64,000 nucleotides of DNA, from assembly GCA_034766995.1 (NCBI GenBank), contig CM068314.1:13543201-13607200 (forward strand), read 5' to 3'. Below, in pieces: positions 22,820-34,558 of the stretch (position 1 is the first letter of the stretch; every line of letters begins with the position of its first letter). The position numbers and the translations under genes are program-made. Source of the stretch: Acanthacorydalis orientalis. Its lineage: Eukaryota; Arthropoda; Insecta; Megaloptera; Corydalidae. A model generated the notes under the pieces. The model saw only the letters and a program-made list of their open reading frames with translations. It ran no database searches and was not told the origin of the DNA.

Positions 22820-25800
22820 TGAGTAAGTTGAGATACTCTGATATTGAAAATGTGTGAAAGAAATTCACTTTCTATTTCGTCTATATTATTTACCAAAAAA
22901 AAAGAAAAAAAAAACGAGATTTTTCCCCAACACAAAATGTATACGTGTTCGAGATGCATACGAAAATGCCCAACAGACTCATAAAACAAGGTCCTGCCAG
23001 GATCACACATACAGAGCATAGAGTTCCGTCGGTGGTGGCGGCGTCGAGCGCAAGGCCGGGCATCGGTGGCCCGCCAAGAGAGTAATATACGCGTCAAACT
23101 ATAAATTTCACATTTTGCGACTTTCTTATTTCAGACATGTCAGTTCTGCTGCCAGGTTATCTGTACAAGGAAAAATCTATAACCCGGTGTGAATCGTCAC
23201 ACCAGTCAACAAATAAGTAAATTTATGGCATCGGCTAGGGAATAGTTTACATTTGTATTGTTTGTTTACGTAATAGATATTTTGTTTGTTGTATAAAATT
23301 GAAACGAAAGGGTTTTCAGATGATTTCCGCATAGAATTGGTGGTATTAAGATGAATTGTTTTTTTATCGTGCACATTATTTCATTAACTTTTCACTTCTA
23401 TGGTCGTTCATCATTCTTGTTAATATGCAAAATCAATTTTCAAGAATATTTCAATGTATAATTGAAATATGCACGGAAATAATTCACAAATAAATAAAAA
23501 ATTTCGTGTGATAAAAATGAGAATTTAGAATTTTTACCCATTGAAAAAAATATCTATATTTATCCACGTTCGATAATAACATAACCTCAAGCTTATAAAA
23601 TATGATTGTATAATTTAACAGTGCGTCATAATACTGGAATGAACATAACAAACTGATTTAGATGTTCGTTCGTGTCGACTTATTCATGTGAACTATGATG
23701 TATGCCACATAAAAAAGGTGAAAAGATCTTACACATTCACGTGACACGGATCGGGAAAGATTTATACACGGTTTATGTTTGCTCTCTGGCAGCAAAATGC
23801 ACGATAAAAACACAAAGAATGGAAGCACGTCCTACATGCACCTTGCACCATACTGTTTGAACTGACATTCCGTATGAAGCTTTTTCTTGTTTGGATACAA
23901 AATTAATGGAAAATGTCTTGATAATAAATTTTATTAAATTTCGTAAATTACATTAAGAACTTATGAATATTTTTTATATGTTTTAATATATATTTTTATT
24001 GAAAATGGTATGAAAAAATTTAGAATTTTTATCAAATATATCAGTATTTGAAGAAAAGAAATATTTTTTTTTAATTTTAAAAATAAATTCATTATATCAC
24101 AAATCGTACAAATATTCAACAATTCATTATTGATTATTTTCAAATATTGATGAAGGCAATAAGCAACGATAAAAAATAAATAATAATCGACGGTCTAGGT
24201 CAGAAATTCTTTTTAGTTTGTAGAAACTGAACAATTTGTTCTTAAAATTAAAAAATAGAAAATGTTATTAAAATTTTAGTAATTTCGTCTAATAAAATAT
24301 AAAATCTCAAAGAAGATTTTTCAGAGAAAAGAATTTTAAAGAGATTACGCTGTTGGTGCAATTTGTAATACTCGAGAATCCATAATACTCCTGATCTAAT
24401 ACTCTTAAGAGTCTATCCTTTGAAGTATAATTTACGTATGAAACAAGATGATGGTACTCAAAAAACTGGTAGTGAAAATGATTTCATAAAGTTGAAAACA
24501 ACGCCATGGAAAGCTTTTACTAGAGCTCAAAGGGAAATTTTAATTTCTCACTGGCGATAAAAAAAAAGAGATAATTATATTGAGAACAGATATTTAACTA
24601 GTTTTTTTCGTTTCGTTGATTTCTATTCATTTGAAAATAATGGATGTTTTCATATATATATTTTCTGAAAAATGAATGTAAGTTTTACATAAATAATCTT
24701 CTCGGTTAGAAAATATTAATAGGACATGTTTTCAGTGAATATTTTTAAGTTACAAAGCTCTCATAAGTATATAATAAAATTTTAAATTTCACTTCATGTT
24801 AAACTATTATTATTTCAACTAGATTAATACAAAAAAGTCTCACTTTTACACTTTTTACTATTTAAATGATATTTTTCATATCTGAAATAATATTCGATTT
24901 ATTTCTTGATTTTTCTGAAAAAATTAAGTGATCGTGAATTGCAAAAAAAATATATTTTCGTTTATAAATAATTTAACTACATACACAAATTCAATTAATT
25001 AGATTTTTTCTCTTAAATTAAAATGTATCTATTAGAAAAACAGCGACTGAAATTGGATATTTTAATTGAACGCATTAAAGTCAAGACATAATTTCAAACG
25101 ATATTTTTATAATGGATTTCAAGTATCTTAAAAGGATGTTTCCATCAAACTGTCTATAATTATCTATGTGACAACACGTTTAAGTGATTCGATGCTAATA
25201 TTTACATAGAAACAAACGAGATAACTAATTAATAACATTTTTAAGCGTACTGTAACTGAACACTTCCCTCGTTTCCCAGCCGTAACCCGACACTGCTTCA
25301 TTCGAAACGAAGTAGGGAGGCTCGTAAGCAAATTGAGTACCAAACAACGCCCCAATTATATACATTATCGTGTGTCAATAAAGACAACCTCATTTTCGTC
25401 AAAATATTCCAATAAAGTGCAGAATGGCTGGCTGTAACATCATTTTATAGAAAAATTCTCAAGTTACTAATGGCGTACATAGTTTTCTTTCATATATTTC
25501 ACAGAAAAATGTAACTTAATACTAAAATGTGTCTGCCTTTTAGCCGTGGAAGTAATAGGGGGGTATCAATTTCCTGCAATATCTAAAAGCAATAGATCAA
25601 TTTGTCAGAGTTTCCGTTTTACTGGAAAACAGTATATGACAGACAGGAAAATAGAATGTGAGCTTGCTTTATATTACAGAAAGATGGGTCATTTGTCATA
25701 ATAAGGCACGATGATGATGATATTATTGATTAAAAATGAGAAAAGGTCGTGCACATGTTCTTGTGTAACGTGTACGAGGTCGTTAGGTCGATTAACTATC

Positions 25801-26720
25801 TTACCTATGCGACCTGAAAGCACACTTTTTTTCTACCGCGTTATAGTTTCATATCTGTGAAAACTATGATGTCGAATCGTTCACTCTCTCTCTCTCTAAC
25901 GATATTTGATATTTTCAGTGAAATGAGAAATATATGTTAATTTTATTGTATACATTTTTATGCGAGAATTTCGAATGAATTACATAGTAGATGTGGAATT
26001 TACAGAACATTAATTGTATTAAAAATTTATTCCGTTTAAAGTACAAATTAAATATAATTAACAATATTTCACTGTTAGACTTTCATGTGAAATAACTTGA
26101 AACTCAATAAATAAGAACGCAAGAAATGTTTTTTTTTCTCAAATACACTTGAACCAATTGCCTTAATATACATAAATCGATTCCACTCGAACTTATTCTT
26201 TAAATAAAATAAGAAATTTGAATAACGAACTCTAAAAAAAACACATTAAAAAACTAATCTTGAACAAAAAAGCTTTCATTCATAACAACTACATCGATAA
26301 GAAAATGTATAAGAAATATTTATTAATTTGACACGTTTTATTACATCGTCTTAGATATTGTGGTAAAATGTTAAAATGTTATACTCTTTCCCGAACTGGG
26401 ACACACAATTAGTTCCGTAAAAGTGACAAAAAGCATCTATAGATTTCTATGATTAATTACTCCGCTGTTATTAATGAACAACGTTTTAAACTCATATGAC
26501 AAAACGAAAGTCTTGATGATTTATGCTGTCAATTCAAGTGGTTTTTGAAATAGTATTTCGCAGATTCAGATATTTGATTTTATACAGAACATAAACTCAA
26601 TTTATTTTAAACGTGTACAGATCTAGATAAAGTAATTCATTGAAGTATGAATCGTTTTAAATTCAAGATAAAAAAGCAATTTGTCTAAACATGTAGATTG
26701 TTATTAAAATAATATCCGGA

Positions 26721-26723
<3 letters not shown>
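22818..26723. other. AT-rich non-coding stretch
   Basis: Apart from the small GC peak at 22940-23100 and weak repeat-A words near 24110-24150, I see nothing: no transposon ends and no long frames. Confidence 0.6.
22940..23100. other. Short GC-rich island
   Basis: A sharp GC peak (GTCGGTGGTGGCGGCGTCGA and neighbours). The minus open frame over it begins at TTG, not ATG, and runs into (TA)n, so coding is not supported. Candidate conserved element. Confidence 0.35.
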
Positions 26724-26775
<52 letters not shown>

Positions 26776-26796
26776 ATATATACATACATATATATT
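26724..26796. repeat. (TA)n microsatellite
   Basis: TA run with TATTATA and ACATACAT interruptions. Confidence 0.95.
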
Positions 26797-27423
26797 ATAC
26801 TAACATTTTATGCATGCGAAAAACGTTATTAGTTACGTTTATATTTTCAAAAAGTGTATTAAAGTATTATTCATAACAAATTCTTACTCATTTATTTCCT
26901 TCATATTTTTTAATAAATTTTTAAAAGATGAAAATTGAATTTCTGAATCTTTCATAGTTTTATACATAATTATTCGATTTATTATTTATTTTGAAGTGAA
27001 GAATATAATGTTTTTTGCTTTATAAAGATATTTTAAAATTGAGGTTTATTTCAAACACTTGGTTGATATTAAAAGTGTTTCAGTATAAAAAATAACAATG
27101 CAAGAGATTGAAAAAAACTCAGTTTAAATGACACTATATTTTGAGTTTTAAATATCTATCTGAAATTGACAAAAATACAAATTGATCGTAAGAAATGAAT
27201 TCAAGAGCGACTTCAACGATTCAAACGGAATCAATTCATAAGGATGTATTGATGAAAGTAAGAAATTTTTTTTGAATACATTTATGATAAAAATATTGTA
27301 ACTTTTTTGATAATATTTAAAAGTAAATCATATAATATTTTAATTATTCGAAGTTTTTAATAAAAAATATTATGATGGGTATGAAAATTATAATTTTTTA
27401 CTTTTATACCTGGACTTCCGTTA

Positions 27424-27605
27424 ATACGCTGTCTTAGTGGCCATTTTTCTTTTTAATCATTCAAGTGTCTCTTATACAATACTTCTTCCGACACGTATGA
27501 CATCTTCAGATAAATATTAAGAACTCAACAGATATCCAAAAATGGTACACATGTCGAAACTAGTAGTGGAAAACAGACAATCTGGTAATCAAAAAGAACG
27601 AACAC
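27424..27605. repeat. Fold-back repeat family B, copy 4
   Basis: The right arm is well kept (GTCGAAACTAGTAGTGGAAA, then AATCTGGTAATCAAAAAGAA). The left arm is its decayed complement. The centre contains GACATCTTCAG. Confidence 0.65.
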
Positions 27606-27744
27606 TAGCAAAATATTGATATATTTGAAACTTGTTACTTATTCTTAATTTTAGAAAATTAACAAAAGAGTATATTTTAAGCTAAGAACAGAAGAAATCA
27701 ACTTTTTCGATTTTTTTTCTCGGTACCCTAGTTGTCCTCAACCT

Positions 27745-27905
27745 TATATTTTCCGTATAAGGTTTTAAATATTTCTTGTACAATCTTTATAAGGAACATA
27801 ATCCTTATATGGGCACCTTATTTATACCTTATATTAATCTTTTAAGGTATACAAAGTAACTTTATATAATCCTTATACGGTAAATAAAGAAGGTTATATT
27901 TTATA
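27745..27905 (-). repeat. TATAAGG-rich dispersed repeat, inverse copy
   Basis: Read on the minus strand it gives ACCGTATAAGGATTATATAA, then a TTACTTTGTATACCTTA-like segment, matching the unit at 5132-5215 with scattered changes. It has more CCTTATA words on its left side. Confidence 0.65.
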
Positions 27906-27947
27906 GAATGTGACGAACATTTAATTTTTATCTATAAGTAAATCAAT

Positions 27948-28010
<63 letters not shown>

Positions 28011-28024
28011 TTATGTATGTGTAA

Positions 28025-28057
<33 letters not shown>
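27948..28057. repeat. (AC)n(AT)n(GT)n plus second (TA)n
   Basis: A self-complementary compound: AC run, AT run, then GT run; a further TA run follows. Confidence 0.95.
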
Positions 28058-28058
<1 letters not shown>

Positions 28059-28935
28059 CGATGGGTGTAACTTTCTAAAAATACATAAAACTGAATTATA
28101 AGATGAAACGAATGACGAAATAATGTCAGAGAATATAGAAATGCAAATTAAATGCAAAACAAAGTAATCCGGGAAATGTGTTCTTTCGTGAAAAATAATT
28201 GAGATTTAATTAACTTTTGTTTTCGAGTCGACTTTCGTGATCGTGTTTTTTTTCCCTTAGATTTTCGTCAGCAATTAAATGTTTTGCGGAAACGTGACAC
28301 TAACTTCGACATAAAAGTAAATTTTTATAGCCTGAATGTATCAGTCGAACAATCGTACCGTACATTCACAATAAATATATTTCAATCGTACATTTATTAT
28401 GTTCTGTGTAATCGATTTTGTACATTTTAATGAAATGTGGGAATTAATTAAAATATATGTTTGATTTACTTCAAAGATATCTATACATTATGTTTAGTTT
28501 TCTAGTACGATCCATATATTCGAATGAGTAAGTACCGTAAGGTCGTATAGTTTATTTTCAAAATACGAATATATAATTTTAGAATGGTAATTTTTACCAG
28601 GTCTCGTAATTACGATGCTAATTTAATATTTTCAATACATAATTATACGTCCGAATAGGTTTTTTTTTTAATATTCAAATCAATTTAATGTTTATAATTA
28701 TTATCGAATAATCAATACTCAAGTTGTTTATATAAAGTTAATATTGTTTGTCATATTTTTTATTCGCATATTTCAAAATAACCACACATACACTCTCATA
28801 AATTATGACAGACACTCAATAATTTATCTGCTTGAATGAAGAGATAATGATTGAGAAGTAAAATATTTTTCAATTATCACCTTTAAATTCTACAGGTTTA
28901 TCTCACTTAATCATAAAAAAAATATCCATCTAGAG

Positions 28936-29035
28936 CAGGGGTAATACTCAACCTTTTTAGTTTGAGACCTTACTCCAAGTAAGGTCTCCAAGTAAGGTCT
29001 TCAGTTTCACACCTTACTCAAAAGTAAACTTAATG
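28936..29035 (+). mobile_element. hAT-like terminal repeat with short tandem duplications
   Basis: CAGGGGTAATACTCAACCTT resembles hAT ends. It is followed by repeats of a CAAGTAAGGTCT unit (28976-29000). No opposite end was seen. Confidence 0.4.
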
Positions 29036-29372
29036 TAATCAAATAAAAAATTAAATCATTTTTTTCTCACTATATAAAAATCGTTCCTGTAGGATTAAAG
29101 AAAATGCAATCACTTAATTTCTAAAAAGGTTAACTTAAGAAAACGTTAATAAACGAATAGATTATTATTGACGCGACATACTGCAAAAAGCTAGTGGAAA
29201 CCATTTTTTAAGATCATTTCTTTTATTATTATGAACTAATTATATTTTGTACTTTTTATAATCAGAAAATACATTAAATAAACTAACTATAAATACAATT
29301 TTAATTTTTCAATCCAGATTCATCCATCAATTATTTGTGTGAGAAATAGACAATTTAACTTTTTGAATTTAT

Positions 29373-29375
<3 letters not shown>

Positions 29376-29408
<33 letters not shown>

Positions 29409-29448
29409 CAGCAGATATCAGCACAGATAAGCGGTCTTTTCACACATG

Positions 29449-29509
<61 letters not shown>

Positions 29510-29523
29510 TCTCTCTCTCTCTT
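29376..29523. repeat. (TA)n cluster ending in (CT)n
   Basis: TA runs at 29376-29405 and 29451-29508, then CT to 29523. Confidence 0.95.
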
Positions 29524-29783
29524 TGACTCTAACGGTACACTTTTGTTGTTGACACAAGTATAAAATGTATTGTATTTTATTGTACTATTGTTTGAAATAT
29601 ACTTTGGTGATTAATGAGTAATCCTAGTAAACTTTATTGGACAACCTGCGTATATCACAACAATTTTTAATTAATTTTTTTTTTGAAATGTCCCTGTTCC
29701 ACTGTGAGCCACTCTATAGACATTTTTATCTTTACTTTCTAGCTACTTCAATTTTAGTTAGTTGTAATTATTAAATCAGTACG

Positions 29784-29827
29784 ATATATATATATACAAA
29801 AAGAGAGAGAGGGAAAAAGAGAGAGAG
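29784..29827. repeat. (TA)n and (GA)n microsatellite
   Basis: Short TA run, then GAGAGA runs. Confidence 0.85.
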
Positions 29828-31299
29828 CTCTACAAGAAAAATCTTAACAAAATTAAACATAAAAGATTTATTGCTTATAAATATTGATTTACAAAATAAA
29901 AAAGTAATTTTTAAAAGCACACACATGTGCCTGGAAAATATTTAGCAAACATTCAATGTTACGATTTTATAATTACAGCAACATTCTCTGAATTCACGTT
30001 CAATAGTTTCTTTTTTAATTTATACGTACGTATAAATCAAACAAGAGTAATTCATTGATAACATCGACAAGACTTGTACAGTTACGATCAAATCATTAAA
30101 GTCGCAAATCAAATTTGTCACGTCGAGCGTGAATATGCAAATACATGCGACTATCTTAAATTCAGTGAACATATGCAAATGAGAACAAATATGAAATTTA
30201 ACATTATAAATCGAAAAACTTAGTTGTTTTTTCCCCATATAACGGTGTATTCGATTGAAACACTACATGATTTCATAAACGATTAATCGATGCCCGCAAT
30301 GCTTGTGGAAAGATTGTAATTTTCACTGAACTTGTTTAATATCAAAAAAATCGAGCGAAGATGAAAACAATTATAAAGTTTCGTACACGTCCGTTAAACG
30401 AGTTTCCGTTATATCAAATTTCAAATAAATGATTGTTTTCGAATTTTCTTTTTATAATATTACAAGATAAATGTGTTCTTTAAAAAGTTATTCGTAGCAT
30501 ATAAAAATTTTTAATGTTGTCTGCGGTATACAATTCAATGATCCAAAACATTTTAAACAAGCGCATTTCTCTTGAGATACAACTTTTCTTTCGCTATAAA
30601 TCCACGTCACTGCCAACGAAAATAAATAAGTATAAATTTATAGCATCTGAAAATACCCAAAACATAAACAAGGCCCACGGAAAACTTCTTTCACGTATTG
30701 TTGAATGTTTTTATTTTCTAATCTGATGAACATATCAAATCATTTAAATAGGTTGAAATAAAATGAGTAAATAATTTATACATTTGTCAAAAAATGAAAA
30801 TATTTAATAATTAGTATTTTTTTCTATAATTATGAAGTCTCTCTCGAGACATTATTTTTGATGCTGTTGACGTACACAAACCTCTTAAATTAAACAATGT
30901 ATTTATTAACGAAATGAAACATTATTTAATTAAATCTTTTCAATTTATTTTCTGTTGTTCCGACTCAAGGCCAGACTGGAACGAAAGAGGTTTGAGGGTC
31001 TCAATGACATTCAAAATAACGTGACAAGAAAATTAAACGAAATACCAAAAGAGAAGTTGGAAATTTTCTACTTTTTTTAATAACTAAATAGTAAGTTTTT
31101 ATCTAGCAGACAGATTAACTTTAATGTAAATTCGAGTAGACTGCTTTTTATATTTTAAACTTATGCACGTATACTTTTTAATCTTGAATTAAAATTGTCT
31201 CACTAATGGTTTTCAAACTTATTAATTCAATTGTGGATTGATTTTTACAGCTAGAGCGAAAATTCAAAGAGAATATTGATGCAATTTTTGTTTCGTTTA
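29828..31299. other. AT-rich, no feature recognised
   Basis: Short frames at 30020-30238 (minus) and 30514-30726 (plus) have no domain or gene-like context. Confidence 0.55.
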
Positions 31300-31385
31300 G
31301 AGTGTTAATTCATTTGTGATAGCAAATTTAACCAATTTGTCAGAACTTTATTGTTAAGACAAAAAATATTCAATAATACATATTT
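31300..31385 (+). repeat. Dispersed repeat family A, copy 4 (fragment)
   Basis: TTAATTCATTTGTGATAGCA followed by AATTTAACCAATTTGTCAGA matches the outer end of the family, then AAAAAATATTCAATAATAC. Confidence 0.5.
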
Positions 31386-31438
31386 TTTTTGATTGTATAT
31401 ATAAAATTGACTTTATTGTACAGAATACCCTACATACA

Positions 31439-31484
<46 letters not shown>
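31439..31484. repeat. (TA)n microsatellite
   Basis: Near-pure TA run. Confidence 0.95.
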
Positions 31485-31490
<6 letters not shown>

Positions 31491-32241
31491 GAGACAAATG
31501 AGTGTTTAGCGTTTTAAGTCGAGTCGTAAAATGTTAAAAACTAGAAAATTTAAATAATTCATATTGAAAGTGAGATAAACGAATAACTGTTTTAATTGAG
31601 AGTGACATGCCATGTGTATGTGTGTATAATGCTTAATTTGAGTGGATTAATGTTAAGGTATGTGGCCGTAGTTGCATTATGACATTTGATATCATTTCAA
31701 TATACACATAGTTAATATTCATACAAGTTCGTCACAATCATCCGAATCATTAATTAAAATCTACACACTAAAGCGATGGGGAAAAATACGCGGTTGATGG
31801 TACCTTCGAATCGGTCATAAATCAAAAAACAATTTAAAAAAAATGAACGATACCGAAAGCAGATTAATATATCGACGTGTACAATCTGTGAACACAGAAT
31901 GGGACACCCATGTTGTATCAGTAATCTGTAACGAATTAAAGTTTAATTGCCGTTAGGTATTAAAAATTATTGCACGTTCAAAGCAGTTATCTGCCATTAG
32001 CCCGTAATGCGCGTTCCACTAATGAAACCTTTATCTCCCACACCTTCATACAAAAGTTTTTGAATAATTCTAATGTCGTTACTCGCAATCAAGATTCAAA
32101 AGATAATCGATAATGACGTTCTTTCGTGCAACTACAAATTGTTCAACTTTTCTAGACAGTTTTCTTTTTTTACAACTGATCTCTATCAACTCAAATCTAA
32201 TATAAACACAGATATTAGTTAAAATACACATGTATATCACA

Positions 32242-32244
<3 letters not shown>

Positions 32245-32311
<67 letters not shown>

Positions 32312-32334
32312 CATATACATATATACATATATGT

Positions 32335-32382
<48 letters not shown>

Positions 32383-32400
32383 GTATGTATGTATGTACAC
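32245..32400. repeat. (TA)n cluster, about 155 bases
   Basis: Longest TA-rich tract, with ACAT and GTAT interruptions; it accounts for the open Tyr-Ile frames on both strands. Confidence 0.97.
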
Positions 32401-32818
32401 ATAATCTTAAGATTATCATTACCTAATAGACTAACAAAGTTAAATAAAACAAAGAATGAAATTAGCAAAAATAGTCGAAAACGAAATCTTTTTAACAATC
32501 GACTCTATTTGACTAATTACTAAAAATTTGTTATTAATAAGACGTATAGACAATATTCTTAATTCTGTTTATCATAATTTAAATTATATGAAACATACAG
32601 ATTTTACTTTATTTTGGATTATTGACTTAAAAAACACAGATTTTAGCATCACTGATTATTTATCCTTATTTTTAAAAAACAAATAAACAGATGAAATGTT
32701 AAATAAAGAGATCGTTCTGATTCAAAAACAAATAGTTGAATTTTCTGTATTTAACACATGCACTAAAATATATAAGGTTGGTAGAAAAATAATTGCGGTT
32801 TATGACCTTCAAATAAAT

Positions 32819-32841
32819 ATTATATATATATATATATATAA
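32819..32841. repeat. (TA)n inside mariner copy
   Basis: TA run within the split mariner; sister copies lack it, so it expanded after insertion. Confidence 0.9.
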
Positions 32842-33246
32842 TTTTATTTTTTAAGTGGTCGATAACTGTTGGATGATATGCCTAAGTTTTATGCAAGGTC
32901 TCGAATTGATGTGCGTGGTTCTAATTCAACTAATGATTCAATTGGTCGTTTTGACCTGAAAGAAGACGCCTGCCTTGACCTTCTTCATCTTCAAGGCTCT
33001 CGTTCCCAGCACGGATTTTTTAGAACCACTATTGCGCCGTACGTTCCTTAACAATTCCAGCACCAAAAGCGTCGTTTAGGTAACGAGCAATATCTGCTGC
33101 TTTACCATCCGTTTTGAACTAATTCAAAAAATTGCTCTTATTTGCTTCTTTTCCATCTTTAATTCAATATCCTCAGTTGAAGCAAAATTAATAATAAAAT
33201 CAAAGTCGGTGTTACCAACATACAGACCAAAAATGCACTTTAAATG

Positions 33247-33250
33247 ATAC
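33247..33250. other. Target site duplication ATAC, left copy
   Basis: ATAC directly precedes the 5' LTR and is repeated at 38146-38149 after the 3' LTR. Removing the element and one copy leaves a mariner sequence continuous with the sister copies at 3158-3698 and 11711-12267. Four bases is a usual duplication size for Ty3/gypsy integrases. Confidence 0.9.
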
Positions 33251-33576
33251 TGTAGCGGCCAAGCTACAGACAATAATGAAACGATGAACGGTGTCGGTGC
33301 GTGCGAGAGTGTGGTGATTGTAGTGGTTGAAACGACAATCAGACGTTGATTGTCGAATATATTTATTTAAAAAGATTGTTTGTTGGGCGAATGGAAAGTG
33401 TGTTTGTGCGACGAATTGAGACGGACAAAGAGTGGGGAGACTGCATCGAAAACTGATTATTACTGGTTTCGGGATGAATGAGTGCGGACGTACGGTGCGT
33501 TCGGTCAAACGACGAACTCTAATCTAGTGCATTATTAAACCCGACTTCTGCTGCACTACCGCTGTGCACACCCACA
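33251..33576 (+). repeat. 5' long terminal repeat (326 bp)
   Basis: It begins TG and ends CA and appears identical to the copy at 37820-38145. The first 18 bases form an inverted repeat (TGTAGC, 6-base gap, GCTACA), so the LTR edge can fold into a hairpin. A TATA-like TATTTAAA lies at 33364-33371 and a polyadenylation-like ATTAAA at 33534-33539. The LTR should carry promoter and 3'-end signals, but the R-region borders cannot be set from sequence alone. Confidence 0.95.
33364..33371 (+). promoter_or_regulatory. TATA-like box in 5' LTR
   Basis: TATTTAAA stands out in an AT-rich patch of an otherwise GC-balanced LTR and is at the same offset in the 3' LTR. It is a plausible RNA polymerase II core promoter for the element; no initiator was assigned. 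Confidence 0.4.
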
Positions 33577-33578
33577 AC

Positions 33579-33596
33579 TGGTGACCCCGACGTGAT
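33579..33596 (+). other. Primer binding site, tRNA-Trp type
   Basis: Two bases after the 5' LTR, 18 bases starting TGGTGACCCCGACG are complementary to the 3' end (including CCA) of eukaryotic tRNA-Trp, as I recall that tRNA. This is the expected site for tRNA-primed minus-strand DNA synthesis. A tRNA-Trp primer is a recorded trait of CsRn1-clade elements, which agrees with the Gag and Pol evidence. Confidence 0.85.
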
Positions 33597-33721
33597 CGTC
33601 GCAGAACACAAAACAGTGAACGTTCGTTTTTTGTGTGTATAAAGTGCACAGTGCGACGGGAGACATTCGGCGAAGTGAACGTGACCCTTCTGCAATAGTG
33701 ATAGTGAGATCAAACAGCGAA

Positions 33722-34558
33722 ATGTCCACAGGAAGAAAAAACACGGAGGCTAACCCAACGCCTTGTCAGCACCGACCGCTGCGCTTGCCTCCATTCGTCC
33801 CCACGAAACCGGCGTTCTGGTTCGCGATAGCAGAGCGTAACTTCGCAGCAGCCGAAATAACGGACGAGAACGAGAAATTTACACAGGTCATTATCTCGAT
33901 CGACCCTGTGTACAGCTCCAAAGTCGACGATATAATAATGCAGCCGCCCGCCACCAAACCATACACAAAACTCAAGGAGGAGCTGATTAAACGCCTCAGT
34001 TCCTCCCAGGAGGAAAAGACGCTCCAACTTTTGGAGAACACAGCAATCGGGGACAGGAAGCCTTCGGAATTCTTACGTGACTTACGTTCTTTGGGCGGCA
34101 GCACGTTTACCGAAGCAGCTTTACGCACGATTTGGATCAGTCGGCTGCCCGCGCACATCCAACCGATGATGGCCACCCAAAAGAGGCAATCGATCGACGA
34201 CGCAGCCGAACTCGCGGATTACATCCACGCTCTGGCACCGAGAAACGGGTTTCAAATTGCGGAAACGTCTGCATCGACCCTCGAAAAAACGCTCGTGGAA
34301 AAGTTTACGCAGCTCGCCGAGGATCTGAGCCGAAAAATCGACGACAAGCTCGAGCAGCAGGTAAGCAGCGTACGTTCGCCCGGGCGTTTCACACATCGCG
34401 ACGCTTCACGCTCGCCAGCGCACACGCGCGATCGCCCCCGTTCACGAGACAAGCGAGGGGATAGTGATATCTGCTGGTATCACGCGACGTTCGGAGCCGA
34501 CGCGAGGAAATGCCAACCGCCGTGCAAGTTTTCGGGAAACGAACACGGCGATCGCTAA
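33722..34558 (+). CDS. gag: Gag polyprotein of LTR retrotransposon, CHCC knuckle
   Basis: Structural protein that would package element RNA in virus-like particles in the cytoplasm. The open frame extends upstream to a GTG at 33635, but the first ATG is at 33722 (G at -3), giving 278 residues. Residues about 32-146 form a capsid-like region with aromatic FWF near its start, resembling the Gag N-terminal domain of arthropod Ty3/gypsy elements. Residues about 218-246 are rich in Ser and Arg. A zinc knuckle follows with Cys251, His254, Cys264 and Cys268, spaced C-X2-H-X9-C-X3-C. This CHCC order, not the usual CCHC, is typical of the CsRn1 group. The frame stops at TAA (34556-34558), which overlaps an ATG of the pol frame (TAATG). 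A slippery heptamer lies 16 bases before the stop. No internal stop or frame break is seen. Confidence 0.92.
   Translation: MSTGRKNTEANPTPCQHRPLRLPPFVPTKPAFWFAIAERNFAAAEITDENEKFTQVIISIDPVYSSKVDDIIMQPPATKPYTKLKEELIKRLSSSQEEKTLQLLENTAIGDRKPSEFLRDLRSLGGSTFTEAALRTIWISRLPAHIQPMMATQKRQSIDDAAELADYIHALAPRNGFQIAETSASTLEKTLVEKFTQLAEDLSRKIDDKLEQQVSSVRSPGRFTHRDASRSPAHTRDRPRSRDKRGDSDICWYHATFGADARKCQPPCKFSGNEHGDR

Noticed and set aside
22714..23097. Minus 127-codon frame over a GC peak
   Set aside because: Starts at TTG and ends in translated (TA)n; no domain or splice support.
32079..32523. Open frames of 60-139 codons on both strands rich in Tyr and Ile
   Set aside because: They are translations of the (TA)n tract. 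The same holds for frames at 191-463, 4292-4567, 13971-14270, 19490-20084, 22621-22868, 44498-44698, 48921-49118, 49890-50179 and 55662-55874.
33212..33508. Minus-strand 98-codon frame repeated at 37817-38077
   Set aside because: It lies within the LTR and appears twice only because the LTR is duplicated; no domain.
33635..33721. N-terminal extension of Gag
   Set aside because: The frame opens at GTG at 33635, which is a poor eukaryotic start; the first ATG is at 33722.
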